Assembly: GCF_000478195.2 (NCBI RefSeq)
Contig: NZ_AUZM01000023.1
Coordinates: 22,224-86,223 of the forward strand
Reading direction: 5' to 3'
From: Lyngbya aestuarii BL J
Lineage (GTDB): Bacteria; Cyanobacteriota; Cyanobacteriia; Cyanobacteriales; Microcoleaceae
Length of the DNA stretch: 64,000 bases
Shown here: positions 1 through 8,797 of the stretch, piece by piece
How the letters are laid out: every line of letters starts with the position of its first letter
Numbering within the stretch: the stretch's first letter is position 1
Notes under the pieces: generated by a model
Told to the model about the DNA's origin: nothing
Databases searched by the model: none
Seen by the model: only the letters and a program-made list of their open reading frames with translations
Program-made: the position numbers and the translations under genes

Positions 1-938
1 TTACCCTTACTTTTGAGAGATTTGAGAATGTGCAACAAAAAAGCATAGTCCCCATTTTTGGCAGGGGGTGCCCCGTACTCAAAACGGTTAAATTCGTCCA
101 TACTTGGATTAATGCCATTACTCCAAGACTTATAAGAAAAGGGAGGGTTAGCAACGGCAAAGTCAAAAGTTTTCAGACCGCCATCATCATTTTTCCAATA
201 AGGAGAAGAGAGAGTATTATCTTGCCAAATTTCTGCCGTCGGATAATTGTGCATAAACATATTCATCCGGGCGAGGGCAACCGTAGAGTTATCCATTTCT
301 TGCCCGTAAATTGTCAAACCATGAGGAGATTCATCTACAACTTTCAACAACAGGGAGCCAGAGCCACAAGTGGGGTCGTACACCGTTGCATCTTGAGAAG
401 TATTTGGAGGAATACCCAACACCTTCGCCACCACCCGCGACACCTCCGCCGGAGTGTAAAATTGCCCCTTACTTTTACCAGACTCCGTAGCAAAATGACG
501 CATCAAATATTCATAAGCATCCCCTAATAGATCGTCCCCTTCCGCCCGGTTAGCACTCAAATCTATATCATTAAAAATAGCCACCAAACGAGAGAGACGG
601 TCAACCATTTCCTTACCCTTGCCGAGCTTATCCTCATTATTAAAATCGGCAACATCTATTACTCCCTTAAGGTCATTTTCTTCTGCCAGGTTGCTAATAA
701 CTTTATTAATTTTATCCCCTATTTCTTTATCCCCCTTCAGAGCCACCAAATCGTCAAAAGTAGCCCCCTCCGGCACAACAATTATACTATCCTCATCCCC
801 TGCATATTTATCAGACACATATTTCATAAACAACAGAGTCAGAACATAATCCTTATATTGGGATGCGTCCATGCCACCCCGTAATTCATCACATCCCGCC
901 CATAATGAGCTATATATTTCTGTTTTTTTTACTGCCAT
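1..938 (-). CDS. hsdM: Type I restriction-modification DNA methyltransferase subunit M (partial, 5' part only)
   Basis: Reading leftward from an ATG at 938 the frame stays open for 312 codons to the window edge, so the C-terminal part is missing. The product would methylate adenine in host DNA as the M subunit of a type I restriction complex. The N-terminal helical HsdM domain is followed by a QFYTP motif, the AdoMet-binding motif I DPTCGSGSLLLK and the catalytic motif IV NPPF, all in normal order. No frameshift is seen. HsdS and HsdR would be expected further left. Family assignment is firm; the recognition sequence cannot be told. Confidence 0.93.
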   Translation of the reverse strand, partial: MAVKKTEIYSSLWAGCDELRGGMDASQYKDYVLTLLFMKYVSDKYAGDEDSIIVVPEGATFDDLVALKGDKEIGDKINKVISNLAEENDLKGVIDVADFNNEDKLGKGKEMVDRLSRLVAIFNDIDLSANRAEGDDLLGDAYEYLMRHFATESGKSKGQFYTPAEVSRVVAKVLGIPPNTSQDATVYDPTCGSGSLLLKVVDESPHGLTIYGQEMDNSTVALARMNMFMHNYPTAEIWQDNTLSSPYWKNDDGGLKTFDFAVANPPFSYKSWSNGINPSMDEFNRFEYGAPPAKNGDYAFLLHILKSLKSKG

Positions 939-1051
939 CGGAGATTATCGTTAACTTACAATTATGTTGTGTCATTCCCGGATGATTGTCTTTTACTATA
1001 ACTCATAAAGGTTATTTTATAGCTTAGAAAAGTAATCAAAATTAAATTAAA

Positions 1052-1195
1052 TTAACTTTTGAGTTCGTGAACTCGTTGCCACTGTTGCGGCCCTGAAAGT
1101 TCGTGCTGTTGGGTACGCAAATAACCAGCATCATCTCGAATCGCGTTGGTGACTCGATCATACTTGAGATTACTCTGAAGTAACCAGTATACCAT
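1052..1195 (-). CDS. Possible small protein or decayed gene fragment (47 aa)
   Basis: A 47-codon ORF begins at ATG 1195 and ends in TAA at 1052. The translation is rich in Gln, Arg and Trp and looks protein-like rather than random, with a central stretch YDRVTNAIRDDAGYLRTQQ. Just upstream another frame reads NALEADQRIG before a stop, so this may be the 3' part of a frameshifted older gene. No ribosome binding site is evident and I do not recognise the family. It lies alone between hsdM and the mgtE operon. Confidence 0.3.
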   Translation of the reverse strand: MVYWLLQSNLKYDRVTNAIRDDAGYLRTQQHELSGPQQWQRVHELKS

Positions 1196-1260
1196 TATCC
1201 AATCCTCTGATCAGCTTCCAGTGCATTTAGAAATATGGGATTTAATGGTTTATTGACAAC

Positions 1261-1286
1261 AAAAACCCCGACTTCTGGGGCCGGGG
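1261..1286 (-). terminator. Probable rho-independent terminator for the mgtE operon
   Basis: Read on the minus strand, CCCC-AGAAGTC-GGGG is followed at once by TTTTTG, a short G+C stem and T run. It lies about 210 bases past the end of the membrane protein gene at 1494. A second perfect 6-bp hairpin (CTCCGT/ACGGAG, 1389-1406) sits in the same 3' region without a T run. The stem is short, so confidence is moderate. Confidence 0.45.
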
Positions 1287-1493
1287 AGAGAAAACGAGCT
1301 TCACATCTACCAAGACTATAATATCGAGAACCTACCCCTGTTGAAAATGTTGATTATACTGATCTTTTGGGAGCCGTTCATTTTGACACTCCGTGAAAAT
1401 ACGGAGAACGACCGACAACTTTATCTTCAAACCTAAGCTGTGTCGGAGTTATAGATATCTTAACTCTATATAATTTTTTGAATCTCCAGATAG

Positions 1494-2171
1494 TCAAGAA
1501 TCGCGATCGCGCAAGTTTGGCTCTGGATGTGGGCGTACCCGTTCTACCTGTTGGGGAATTTCGGCCTTTTCCTGGGACAACTCATTTAACGCCGACTCGA
1601 CGCGATCGCGAAGTTCCGTCAACTGCTGCTGTTGTAATCGACCCCATTGAGGCAATTGATTGATAAACTGTTGTAAATCAACAATCACGCTCGTGAGATG
1701 CTCAATTTGTTCTAATTCAGGTCGGCGTTGAAAGTTAACCACAACCATCTCAATCTCTTGTTGTACCTTTTGAACCGTTTGTTCTAGAAGCACTTGTCGT
1801 TCGAGCAAACTGGGAAATAGGGAATGATTAGTCTCAGTTTCAACACCCGGTTGAGTCATTTCGGGTGAATGATTGGGATGCCATTGCTCTAAAACCCAGG
1901 ATGGGGAAGAAGACTGAAGCGTTTTTAACTGTTCAATCAATTCCGTTAATATTACCCGATCATGATCAAACAATTTTTTCAAGTGAGCGGTACTTTTGTG
2001 CTGCTGTTGGGCGAAATGATATCGATTAATTTGATTAAATATCAAAGAAAAAGTCAAAGGAATAATTGCAGCTAGAAGGGAAACGCCCCCCATCATCGCC
2101 GCTACAATCGCGATCATAGCAAGGGCAAGAAAAGCTGACTCAACAATTTCTAGCCCATTATAAATTTTCAT
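1494..2171 (-). CDS. Membrane-anchored coiled-coil protein of unknown function
   Basis: This 225-residue protein has two hydrophobic segments near the N terminus (about residues 12-45), suggesting an inner-membrane hairpin. A long Gln/Glu-rich helical region with coiled-coil character follows (about 55-205), then a charged, Pro-containing tail. I do not recognise a named family. The gene starts 8 bases after the mgtE stop on the same strand, so the two are almost certainly co-transcribed. An accessory role for the magnesium channel is only an inference from that position. Confidence 0.8.
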   Translation of the reverse strand: MKIYNGLEIVESAFLALAMIAIVAAMMGGVSLLAAIIPLTFSLIFNQINRYHFAQQQHKSTAHLKKLFDHDRVILTELIEQLKTLQSSSPSWVLEQWHPNHSPEMTQPGVETETNHSLFPSLLERQVLLEQTVQKVQQEIEMVVVNFQRRPELEQIEHLTSVIVDLQQFINQLPQWGRLQQQQLTELRDRVESALNELSQEKAEIPQQVERVRPHPEPNLRDRDS

Positions 2172-2179
2172 AACCTTAG

Positions 2180-3577
2180 TTAGAGTTGCAAAATCAATCG
2201 AGCTAAATTGAAGTAAATCAAAACACCGAGAACATCAACGACCGTTGTAATAAACGGAGCCGACATTAACGCCGGATCTAACCCCAAAGTGCGAAATAAA
2301 AACGGCAAAGCTGAACCCGCTACCGATGCCAAAATCGAAATCGCCACTAAGCTAATTCCCACAGACAAAGCAATAGATACATTCCCCTCAACAATAAATA
2401 CAGTTGCCCAAACGGTTGCTAAAACCCCTAAAATTGTCCCAAGTAAAGCACCTGCTAAACCTTCGCGCCAAATCACTTGTAATGGCCCCATCGCCCGAAT
2501 TTCATCGGTATTCATCCCGCGAATCACCACAGTAGAAGACTGAGCGCCGACATTTCCTCCTGTTCCGGTTAATAACGGAATAAAGAACGACAACGCCACC
2601 ACTTGTTGCAGGAGATCTTGCTGCATTTTGAGAATGGCGCCCGTGACACTATTAGTTAGCAGCAAAATCAATAACCAAATCACCCGTCGGCGAGCCACCG
2701 TTAACAAACTGGCTTGGAAATAATTATCTCCCTCAGACTGCACCCCACTGAGTGCATAAATATCTTCAGTGGTTTCTTCTTGCAAAATATCTAGCACATC
2801 ATCCACGGTGATAATTCCCACCAGTCGCTGTTCACTATCAACCACCGGAATTGCTAGAAAATCATACCGTTGGATAATGCGAACGACTTCCTCTTGATCG
2901 GTATCAGTTTGCACACAAACCAAATCCCGGTTGAGAATTTCACCAATGGTTTGATCCAGTTGAGCCGTCACTAAGTCTCGCAAGGAGAGAATTCCGGTTA
3001 ATTGTCGATCCGAGTCCGTCACATAAAGCGAATAAATTGTTTCAGTAACATTGGCTAAACTGCGAATTCGCTCCAAACTTTGACCAACCGTGTAATGCTC
3101 CTTCAAAGAGATATACTCTGGGGTCATAATTCGCCCGGCGGTACCGGCTTCATACCCCAGTAACAACGCTGTGGTTTGACGTTCAGTGGGGCTGAGTTGA
3201 GACACCAACCGACGAACAACCGCCGCAGGTAGCTCCTCAAATAGTCTAGCGCGATCATCGGGCGACATTTTATCAACAATGTCAATCACTTCCTGGCGTT
3301 TGAATTTTTCACACAAAGACTGCTGAACACTAGAGTCAAGTTGTTCGTAGACTTCAATCGCCTCGTCTTTGGATAATAGACGAAAAGCAATCACCTGCAT
3401 CGTTTCGGGTAAACCTTCAATGGCTTCAGCAATATCAGCAGGTTGTACGGGAACTAAAATCGTTTTAGCCGCTTGCAAATCTCCTCGTTCTAATAAAACT
3501 TGCAGTTGCGAGCGGACTAACTCCCGTAATTCTTTACGCGACATCGTTGTCAGAGTTGATTTATTCTCCTCAGTCAA
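2180..3577 (-). CDS. mgtE: Magnesium transporter MgtE
   Basis: The 465-residue protein has the full MgtE layout: a helical MgtE_N superhelix (about 30-130), a tandem CBS pair (about 140-265) and a five-helix pore domain (about 290-465) with the family segment PLLTGTGGNVGAQSS. MgtE is a homodimeric channel whose cytoplasmic domains sense Mg2+ and gate the pore in the inner membrane. I keep the TTG start at 3577 because AGGAGG lies 7-8 bases upstream; the first ATG (3544) has no such site. No Mg2+ riboswitch was recognised in the leader. It heads an operon with the next gene. Confidence 0.95.
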   Translation of the reverse strand: MTEENKSTLTTMSRKELRELVRSQLQVLLERGDLQAAKTILVPVQPADIAEAIEGLPETMQVIAFRLLSKDEAIEVYEQLDSSVQQSLCEKFKRQEVIDIVDKMSPDDRARLFEELPAAVVRRLVSQLSPTERQTTALLLGYEAGTAGRIMTPEYISLKEHYTVGQSLERIRSLANVTETIYSLYVTDSDRQLTGILSLRDLVTAQLDQTIGEILNRDLVCVQTDTDQEEVVRIIQRYDFLAIPVVDSEQRLVGIITVDDVLDILQEETTEDIYALSGVQSEGDNYFQASLLTVARRRVIWLLILLLTNSVTGAILKMQQDLLQQVVALSFFIPLLTGTGGNVGAQSSTVVIRGMNTDEIRAMGPLQVIWREGLAGALLGTILGVLATVWATVFIVEGNVSIALSVGISLVAISILASVAGSALPFLFRTLGLDPALMSAPFITTVVDVLGVLIYFNLARLILQL

Positions 3578-4183
3578 TGACAGCCCTCCTAATCACGAGT
3601 TCTGCATCCAGTCTAGAAGCAAAGTGACATCTCTAATGTACACCTTCACAATTGACAGGTCGGTTCAGAACTTCAAATTGCCAGTTCAATCGCCTGATGC
3701 TGGATACAGCGGATCAAAAATCTAGAGATGGTCAGAACCTTTAATGGCATTGTGCAATTAAACTGCGACTCATCGCCTGTGGTGCAATATTTAGCTACAG
3801 GATCTTCTGTAGTATCGCACAAACTTTCGATTGCCCAGAAGATTCTGTAGCTTGTTTGAGGAGAAATTGTATTTTCCTGGGGTCGAATTGGGGGTTCTCT
3901 TTTCCCTAAAGATACGTCACAATTTCAACAAAAGGGTAAGGATCTGGCAATCAAGGGGTACAACCCTTCGTTGCTGGAGGTTGCCGTTTGGGAATGCACA
4001 TTAGTATTATTTGCCCAGAACGTTTAACATTATTTCTATAAATTTTGCCGAAATCATTCAGCCCAGTCACTCAATCGAGTGTATGTCTGTCATGTCATCG
4101 GTTTGGCTCGGCTTGCATCGGTTGAGCTATTATCCCAACTCCTGATATCAACACAGAAGATCTAAAGTAGCGGAAAGTTCCTT
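3578..4183. other. Divergent intergenic region between mgtE and the PAS-EAL gene
   Basis: About 600 bases without a credible ORF. It must hold the promoters of mgtE (leftward) and of the c-di-GMP gene at 4184 (rightward). Only the AGGAGG ribosome site of mgtE at its left end is clear. I looked for an M-box riboswitch core and did not find one. Confidence 0.6.
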
Positions 4184-6058
4184 ATGGGTGTAAATAACTT
4201 TAATCAGTTTGCTGCTCGAATTGAAAAAGAGGAAATATGTTGCTGCTATCCCACAGAACCCAGACAACACAACTATTCGTTTTTTTATCCAGAAGACAAT
4301 CTGGAAATAGAACCCTCAAACTGTAACGAACTTTCATCTCTAGCCTCCAGAGACCTGTGTCAGCATCACATCTTTGCCAAAGCCTTACAAATCACGACAG
4401 ATGCAGTGATGATCACCACGAGTCATCTTCATGGTCGCGAACCCGAAATTGTTTATATCAACGCAGCTTTTACAAAGCTTACCGGTTACTCATCGGCAGA
4501 AATTGTCGGTCAAACTCCTCAAATTCTCCAAGGCCCTAACACAGATCATCGTGTCCTCAAACGCCTCAAGCAAGCTTTAGCCCGAGGACAAGTATTTGAG
4601 GGAGAAGCGATCAATTATCGTCAAGATGGTAGCGAATTTCAGAACCACTGTTACGTTGAACCGATTTTTAACAACCAGGGACAAATTATTTATTATTTAT
4701 CGATTCACCGAGAAATTATCCCTCAAAACCCGATTCCAACTCAATTTTCAACGAAAAACAATCTCGATCCACTAACGGGTTTAGCCAATCGCAGTCTATT
4801 CCTGCAAAGGCTACAACAATCAATTGATCGCTCCGGGCAGCATCCCGATTATTTATTTGCTGTTTTGTTGTTGGATTTAGACCGATTTAAACTGATTAAT
4901 GATAGTTTAGGTCATCAAGCGGGTGATCAACTTCTCACGACGATTGGTCAACGTCTAGAAAGCTGTATTCGTCCCACAGATATGGTGGCGCGACTCGGAG
5001 GCGATCAGTTTGTCATTTTGCTCGATCAAGTTCGAGATTTGCTGAAAGTTTCTCAGGTGGCCGAACGTATTCAACAATATCTCAACAAACCGCTAAATCT
5101 GAAAAATCAAGAGGTATTTATCAGCGCTAGTCTGGGAGTGGTCCTCAGTAGTCCGAGCTATGATCACCCGGAAGATATGATCCGAGATGCCGATACGGCT
5201 CTACATCAGGCAAAAGCGGGCGGTAAGGCTTGTTATATGGTTTTTGATCAAACGATGCACCGTCATGCTCTTGAACGGCTTCAGCTTGAAAATGACTTAC
5301 GACGAGCGATTGATGATCACCAACTGCAAGTTTATTATCAACCGATTATCGCTACGGATACAGGGCGAATTACGGGGTTTGAAGCCTTGTTGCGTTGGCA
5401 ACATCCTGAACGGGGGATGATTCCGCCTAATTATTTTATTCCGATTGCTGAAGAAACAGGACTGATTCAAGTTATTGGTCAATGGGTGCTTAGAGAAGCT
5501 TGTCAGAGGGCGAAACTTTGGCAGTTGACGTTTCCTCAATCTCCGTCTTTATTTATGAGTGTGAATCTTTCTATTCACCAACTGACCTATCCCAATTTAG
5601 TAGAAATAATTGCTGATATTTTAACAGAAACTGGCTGTGATCCGCGTTATTTGAAGTTGGAAATTACTGAAAGTGCGATCGCTCAAAAAGCTGAGACTGT
5701 GATTCCCATTTTAGAACAACTCACTGCATTAGGGATTCAGTTATGTATTGATGATTTTGGCACGGGTTATTCTTCCTTAAGTCGGTTATATTATTTTCCG
5801 ATTACAACTTTAAAAGTAGATCGGTCTTTTGTCGCGGCGATTACTCAGTCGAATGGAACCGCAAAAATTGCCTCTGCGATTATTAACTTAGCTCATAGTT
5901 TAGGACTGGAAGTGATTGCAGAAGGCGTAGAAACAGAACAACAGTTGGCAATATTGCGGAGTTGGGGCTGTCAACTGGCTCAAGGTTATCATTGGGCTAA
6001 ACCTGAGAATAGTCAAGATACTGAAGCATTATTAGCTTCCTCTCCTTGTTGGCAATAG
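4184..6058 (+). CDS. PAS-GGDEF-EAL protein, probable c-di-GMP phosphodiesterase
   Basis: The 624-residue cytoplasmic protein has a PAS domain (about 65-180; core TGYSSAEIVGQTPQILQGP, without the flavin-binding Cys of LOV domains), a GGDEF-type domain (about 195-360) and an EAL domain (about 370-620). The cyclase signature reads GGDQF instead of GGDEF, so diguanylate cyclase activity is doubtful. The EAL domain keeps EALLRW, LEITES, the DDFGTGYSSL metal and loop residues, LKVDRSF, AEGVE and QGY, so hydrolysis of c-di-GMP is the likely output. It is monocistronic and converges on icd. Confidence 0.93.
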   Translation: MGVNNFNQFAARIEKEEICCCYPTEPRQHNYSFFYPEDNLEIEPSNCNELSSLASRDLCQHHIFAKALQITTDAVMITTSHLHGREPEIVYINAAFTKLTGYSSAEIVGQTPQILQGPNTDHRVLKRLKQALARGQVFEGEAINYRQDGSEFQNHCYVEPIFNNQGQIIYYLSIHREIIPQNPIPTQFSTKNNLDPLTGLANRSLFLQRLQQSIDRSGQHPDYLFAVLLLDLDRFKLINDSLGHQAGDQLLTTIGQRLESCIRPTDMVARLGGDQFVILLDQVRDLLKVSQVAERIQQYLNKPLNLKNQEVFISASLGVVLSSPSYDHPEDMIRDADTALHQAKAGGKACYMVFDQTMHRHALERLQLENDLRRAIDDHQLQVYYQPIIATDTGRITGFEALLRWQHPERGMIPPNYFIPIAEETGLIQVIGQWVLREACQRAKLWQLTFPQSPSLFMSVNLSIHQLTYPNLVEIIADILTETGCDPRYLKLEITESAIAQKAETVIPILEQLTALGIQLCIDDFGTGYSSLSRLYYFPITTLKVDRSFVAAITQSNGTAKIASAIINLAHSLGLEVIAEGVETEQQLAILRSWGCQLAQGYHWAKPENSQDTEALLASSPCWQ

Positions 6059-6065
6059 AGTCGGA

Positions 6066-6078
6066 TGGGCAATGCCCA
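6066..6078. terminator. Short hairpin between convergent genes
   Basis: TGGGC-AAT-GCCCA forms a perfect 5-bp stem with a 3-base loop in the 42-base gap between the convergent EAL gene and icd. It has no clear T run on either side, so termination is only likely from its position. Confidence 0.3.
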
Positions 6079-6100
6079 CCCTACCCTTGATTCTTAAGCT

Positions 6101-7525
6101 TTAATCCTGGAAATGTTTGATAATGGCTTCAGCAAATTCAGAACACTTCAACTCTGGGGCGGGAGGTTCCATTAACCGAGCTAAATCATAGGTGACTTCC
6201 TGATTAGAAATAGCAGCACCTAATCCTTTTTTAATCAAGTCTGCTGCTTCTTGCCATCCCATATATTCTAACATCATCACGCCGGAAAGAATTAACGATC
6301 CAGGGTTAACTCGATCTAAACCTGCGTGTTTGGGAGCGGTGCCGTGAGTCGCTTCAAAAATCGCACATTGATCGCCAATATTTGCACCTGGCCCCATTCC
6401 TAAACCGCCGACCATCGCCGCCGCCGCATCGGATAAATAATCGCCGTTCAAGTTCATCGTCGCCAGGATAGAATATTCCGCAGGTCGAGTTTGAATTTGT
6501 TGGAAAATACTATCTGCAATTCGGTCATTGACCATGACTTTTTCTTTCCATTTACCATTGCCATGAGTTTCCCAAATTGCCTCTAAAACTTGCGCCACTT
6601 CCTGCACAATTTCCTGGCGTTTTTCGGGCGTTAACCCATCATATCCGGGTTCAACTTTTCGAGCATTATCTTCGTTAGAAATATTAGGATTATCTTCTTT
6701 ATTACCCAAAATCCAAGATTCTCGCTCGGTAATACAGTCGTTACGAAACTCACTCGTTGCCAGTTCATAACCCCAATCTCTAAATGCACCTTCGGTATAT
6801 TTCATAATATTCCCTTTATGCACTAAAGTCACCATTTGTTTAGCCTTGGGCAACCTTAAAGCGTGTTGCATCGCCCGACGCACTAACCGTTGAGAACCTG
6901 TTTTACTAATCGGTTTGATGCCAATCCCGGAGTCAAGGCGAATTTGTTTTTTACCATGTTCGGGTGTCGCTGGAATTAAGTCACTATTGAGGATATGAAT
7001 CAGTTTTTGAGCAATTTCACTCCCTTCTTTCCATTCAATTCCTAAGTAAATATCTTCTGTATTTTCCCGGTAGATAATCACATCTAATTTTTCCGGGGTT
7101 TTGTGAGGGGAGGGCGTACCCATATAATATTTACACGGACGAACACAGGCGTAAAGATCGTTAATTTGACGGAGTGCTACGTTTAACGAACGAATTCCGC
7201 CACCAATAGGGGTTGTTAGAGGGCCTTTAATGGCAACTCCGTATTCTTGGATGGCGGTGAGGGTATCTTGGGGGAGATACTGATAGGTGCCATACTGTTC
7301 ACACGCTTCATCTCCGGCGTAAACCTTGAACCAGCTAATTTGCCGTTGACTTCCGTAAGCGGCTTCGACTGCGGCATCTAGCACCCGTTGACTGGCCGGC
7401 CAGAGGTCAATTCCCGTACCGTCTCCGCGAATAAAGGGGATAATCGGATTATCGGGGACTACGGGTTCACCATTGTTGAAGGTAACTTTTTCGCCTGTGC
7501 TTGGAGGGGTAATTTTTTCGTACAT
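6101..7525 (-). CDS. icd: Isocitrate dehydrogenase (NADP+)
   Basis: This 474-residue enzyme oxidises isocitrate to 2-oxoglutarate with NADP+, supplying the carbon skeleton for ammonium assimilation. It shows the Icd features SLNVALRQ (substrate Ser loop), [15 protein letters not shown], the metal-binding region with NDCITE, and [20 protein letters not shown] near the C terminus. Length matches other cyanobacterial Icd proteins, which carry an extra segment compared with the E. coli enzyme. It is transcribed alone. The 410-base region upstream is shared with the divergent secreted-protein gene at 7957. Confidence 0.97.
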   Translation of the reverse strand: MYEKITPPSTGEKVTFNNGEPVVPDNPIIPFIRGDGTGIDLWPASQRVLDAAVEAAYGSQRQISWFKVYAGDEACEQYGTYQYLPQDTLTAIQEYGVAIKGPLTTPIGGGIRSLNVALRQINDLYACVRPCKYYMGTPSPHKTPEKLDVIIYRENTEDIYLGIEWKEGSEIAQKLIHILNSDLIPATPEHGKKQIRLDSGIGIKPISKTGSQRLVRRAMQHALRLPKAKQMVTLVHKGNIMKYTEGAFRDWGYELATSEFRNDCITERESWILGNKEDNPNISNEDNARKVEPGYDGLTPEKRQEIVQEVAQVLEAIWETHGNGKWKEKVMVNDRIADSIFQQIQTRPAEYSILATMNLNGDYLSDAAAAMVGGLGMGPGANIGDQCAIFEATHGTAPKHAGLDRVNPGSLILSGVMMLEYMGWQEAADLIKKGLGAAISNQEVTYDLARLMEPPAPELKCSEFAEAIIKHFQD

Positions 7526-7956
7526 TGAGTTATCCTATCACATCAAATTTAGCGGGCAAAACGGATTCTGTAATTTTGATCCGGCTTTACCTTTTTCACG
7601 ATTTTTGACGACGACTGCAACGAATCGGCAAGAAATCTACAATTTCTTTAGAATTGTTGAGCGCATCCCGTTAAAATCAAGACATATAATCGGATGGGTT
7701 TACCGAATCTTGTTATACAAAATTCACTAATTTTAAGATTATTTTCAATAAACTCTAGATGGGTTAATCAATCTTTCTAAAAAATTAATCGACATTTGCG
7801 AAATGGTATACGGATGAATTGAAGAAGAAGGAGAGTCAAACAGACAATGCTTACTGTAGAGATTAGTAAAATTTTTTTCAAACTGTACTGAACTCTTAGT
7901 GAGGTGTTTGTAAAGGAAAGGGAGACTTCTTATAGATGTCTTTACCAGGGAAGCAA

Positions 7957-8688
7957 ATGATGAAAAATTTTAAATTAAAAGCACTCAGTTTATTATCTGT
8001 AGCTGCCGGCTTTTTATTGATGTCTAGTCCGGCTTTAGCTTCGACTTACAAAAGCACCAGTGGAACAACGACTCTAGTGGTTAAACCGGATGCTAGCCGC
8101 CCATTTTCGGGTAATTATTCGACAACGGTTAAGAGTCGTAGAATTGTCGGAGATATCCGCATTATCACAGGGGAAGGTGTTCCCGGTTCTTACATTTATC
8201 AAGGGACTTTTTCTGATCGCGGTTTAGATGGCAAAGGAGAATGTATTGGTGATATTACCATCCTTCGTCGTCAGATTGGCCGTTCTGCGAAAATGGGTGC
8301 AAAAGTCACCTGGAAAGTTAAGGGTGGGCAGAATTGTACTTCGGTGGGTAAAACCTATACATTAAACTTAGTTGAAGCTTTACCTTCTGCCGATGCAAAA
8401 GGAGATTTTAACTGGAAGAATTCCGGGACTTGGCTTTCTGAACCCTTGCGGTATTCTACATGGCCGAAATGGAAAGTAACCTCTAGTGATGGTGAACTCA
8501 ATTGTCGAGATAAACCCAATGGTAAAATTCAACAGGTTTATCGGGTGAATGTTGATCAAATTGAAGTCAATAAAGACCGGGCTAATGCTTTTGAGTTGAG
8601 TCGTGGAAAGAGTCCTTGGTTATTAACAAATAAAGGTTGTTATGTTCGGGCAAATCAGCAGTTTATTCAACCCATTTCCATGCCTTAA
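7957..8688 (+). CDS. Secreted protein of unknown function with a C-terminal SH3-like region
   Basis: The N terminus MMKNFKLK followed by a hydrophobic core and SSPALA gives a clean signal peptide, with cleavage near residue 29. I prefer the ATG at 7957, preceded by AGGGA at 6 bases; an in-frame ATG at 7936 adds seven residues before the signal. The mature protein is basic. Its last 70 residues contain LNCRDKPNGKIQQVYRVN, which resembles a bacterial SH3 (SH3b) repeat and may contact the cell wall. Two Cys pairs could form disulfides. Function is unknown. It is separated from the convergent GH13 gene by a terminator. Confidence 0.82.
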   Translation: MMKNFKLKALSLLSVAAGFLLMSSPALASTYKSTSGTTTLVVKPDASRPFSGNYSTTVKSRRIVGDIRIITGEGVPGSYIYQGTFSDRGLDGKGECIGDITILRRQIGRSAKMGAKVTWKVKGGQNCTSVGKTYTLNLVEALPSADAKGDFNWKNSGTWLSEPLRYSTWPKWKVTSSDGELNCRDKPNGKIQQVYRVNVDQIEVNKDRANAFELSRGKSPWLLTNKGCYVRANQQFIQPISMP

Positions 8689-8708
8689 CCCGATTAGATT
8701 TAATTAAA

Positions 8709-8750
8709 AAAAGATCCCCCTCGTCTAGAATATGAGGGGGTTCATCTTTT
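8709..8750. terminator. Bidirectional rho-independent terminator
   Basis: CCCCCTC (8716-8722) pairs with GAGGGGG (8734-8740) over an 11-base loop. A run of A precedes it and TTTT follows, so it can serve both the secreted-protein gene and the convergent GH13 gene. Confidence 0.8.
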
Positions 8751-8797
8751 ACAAGGCTAATAAAATAACTTTACTTTTAATCCTGAAAACTGGGAGA

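Noticed and set aside
30..849. Plus-strand ORFs over the left edge
   Set aside because: They are opposite-frame shadows of hsdM, which has clear methyltransferase motifs on the minus strand.
3578..4183. Possible M-box (Mg2+) riboswitch before mgtE
   Set aside because: I could not find the conserved core; the leader also seems too irregular to support a call.
7473..7730. 85-codon plus-strand ORF before the secreted-protein gene
   Set aside because: It starts within icd on the opposite strand and runs through promoter DNA; no supporting signals.
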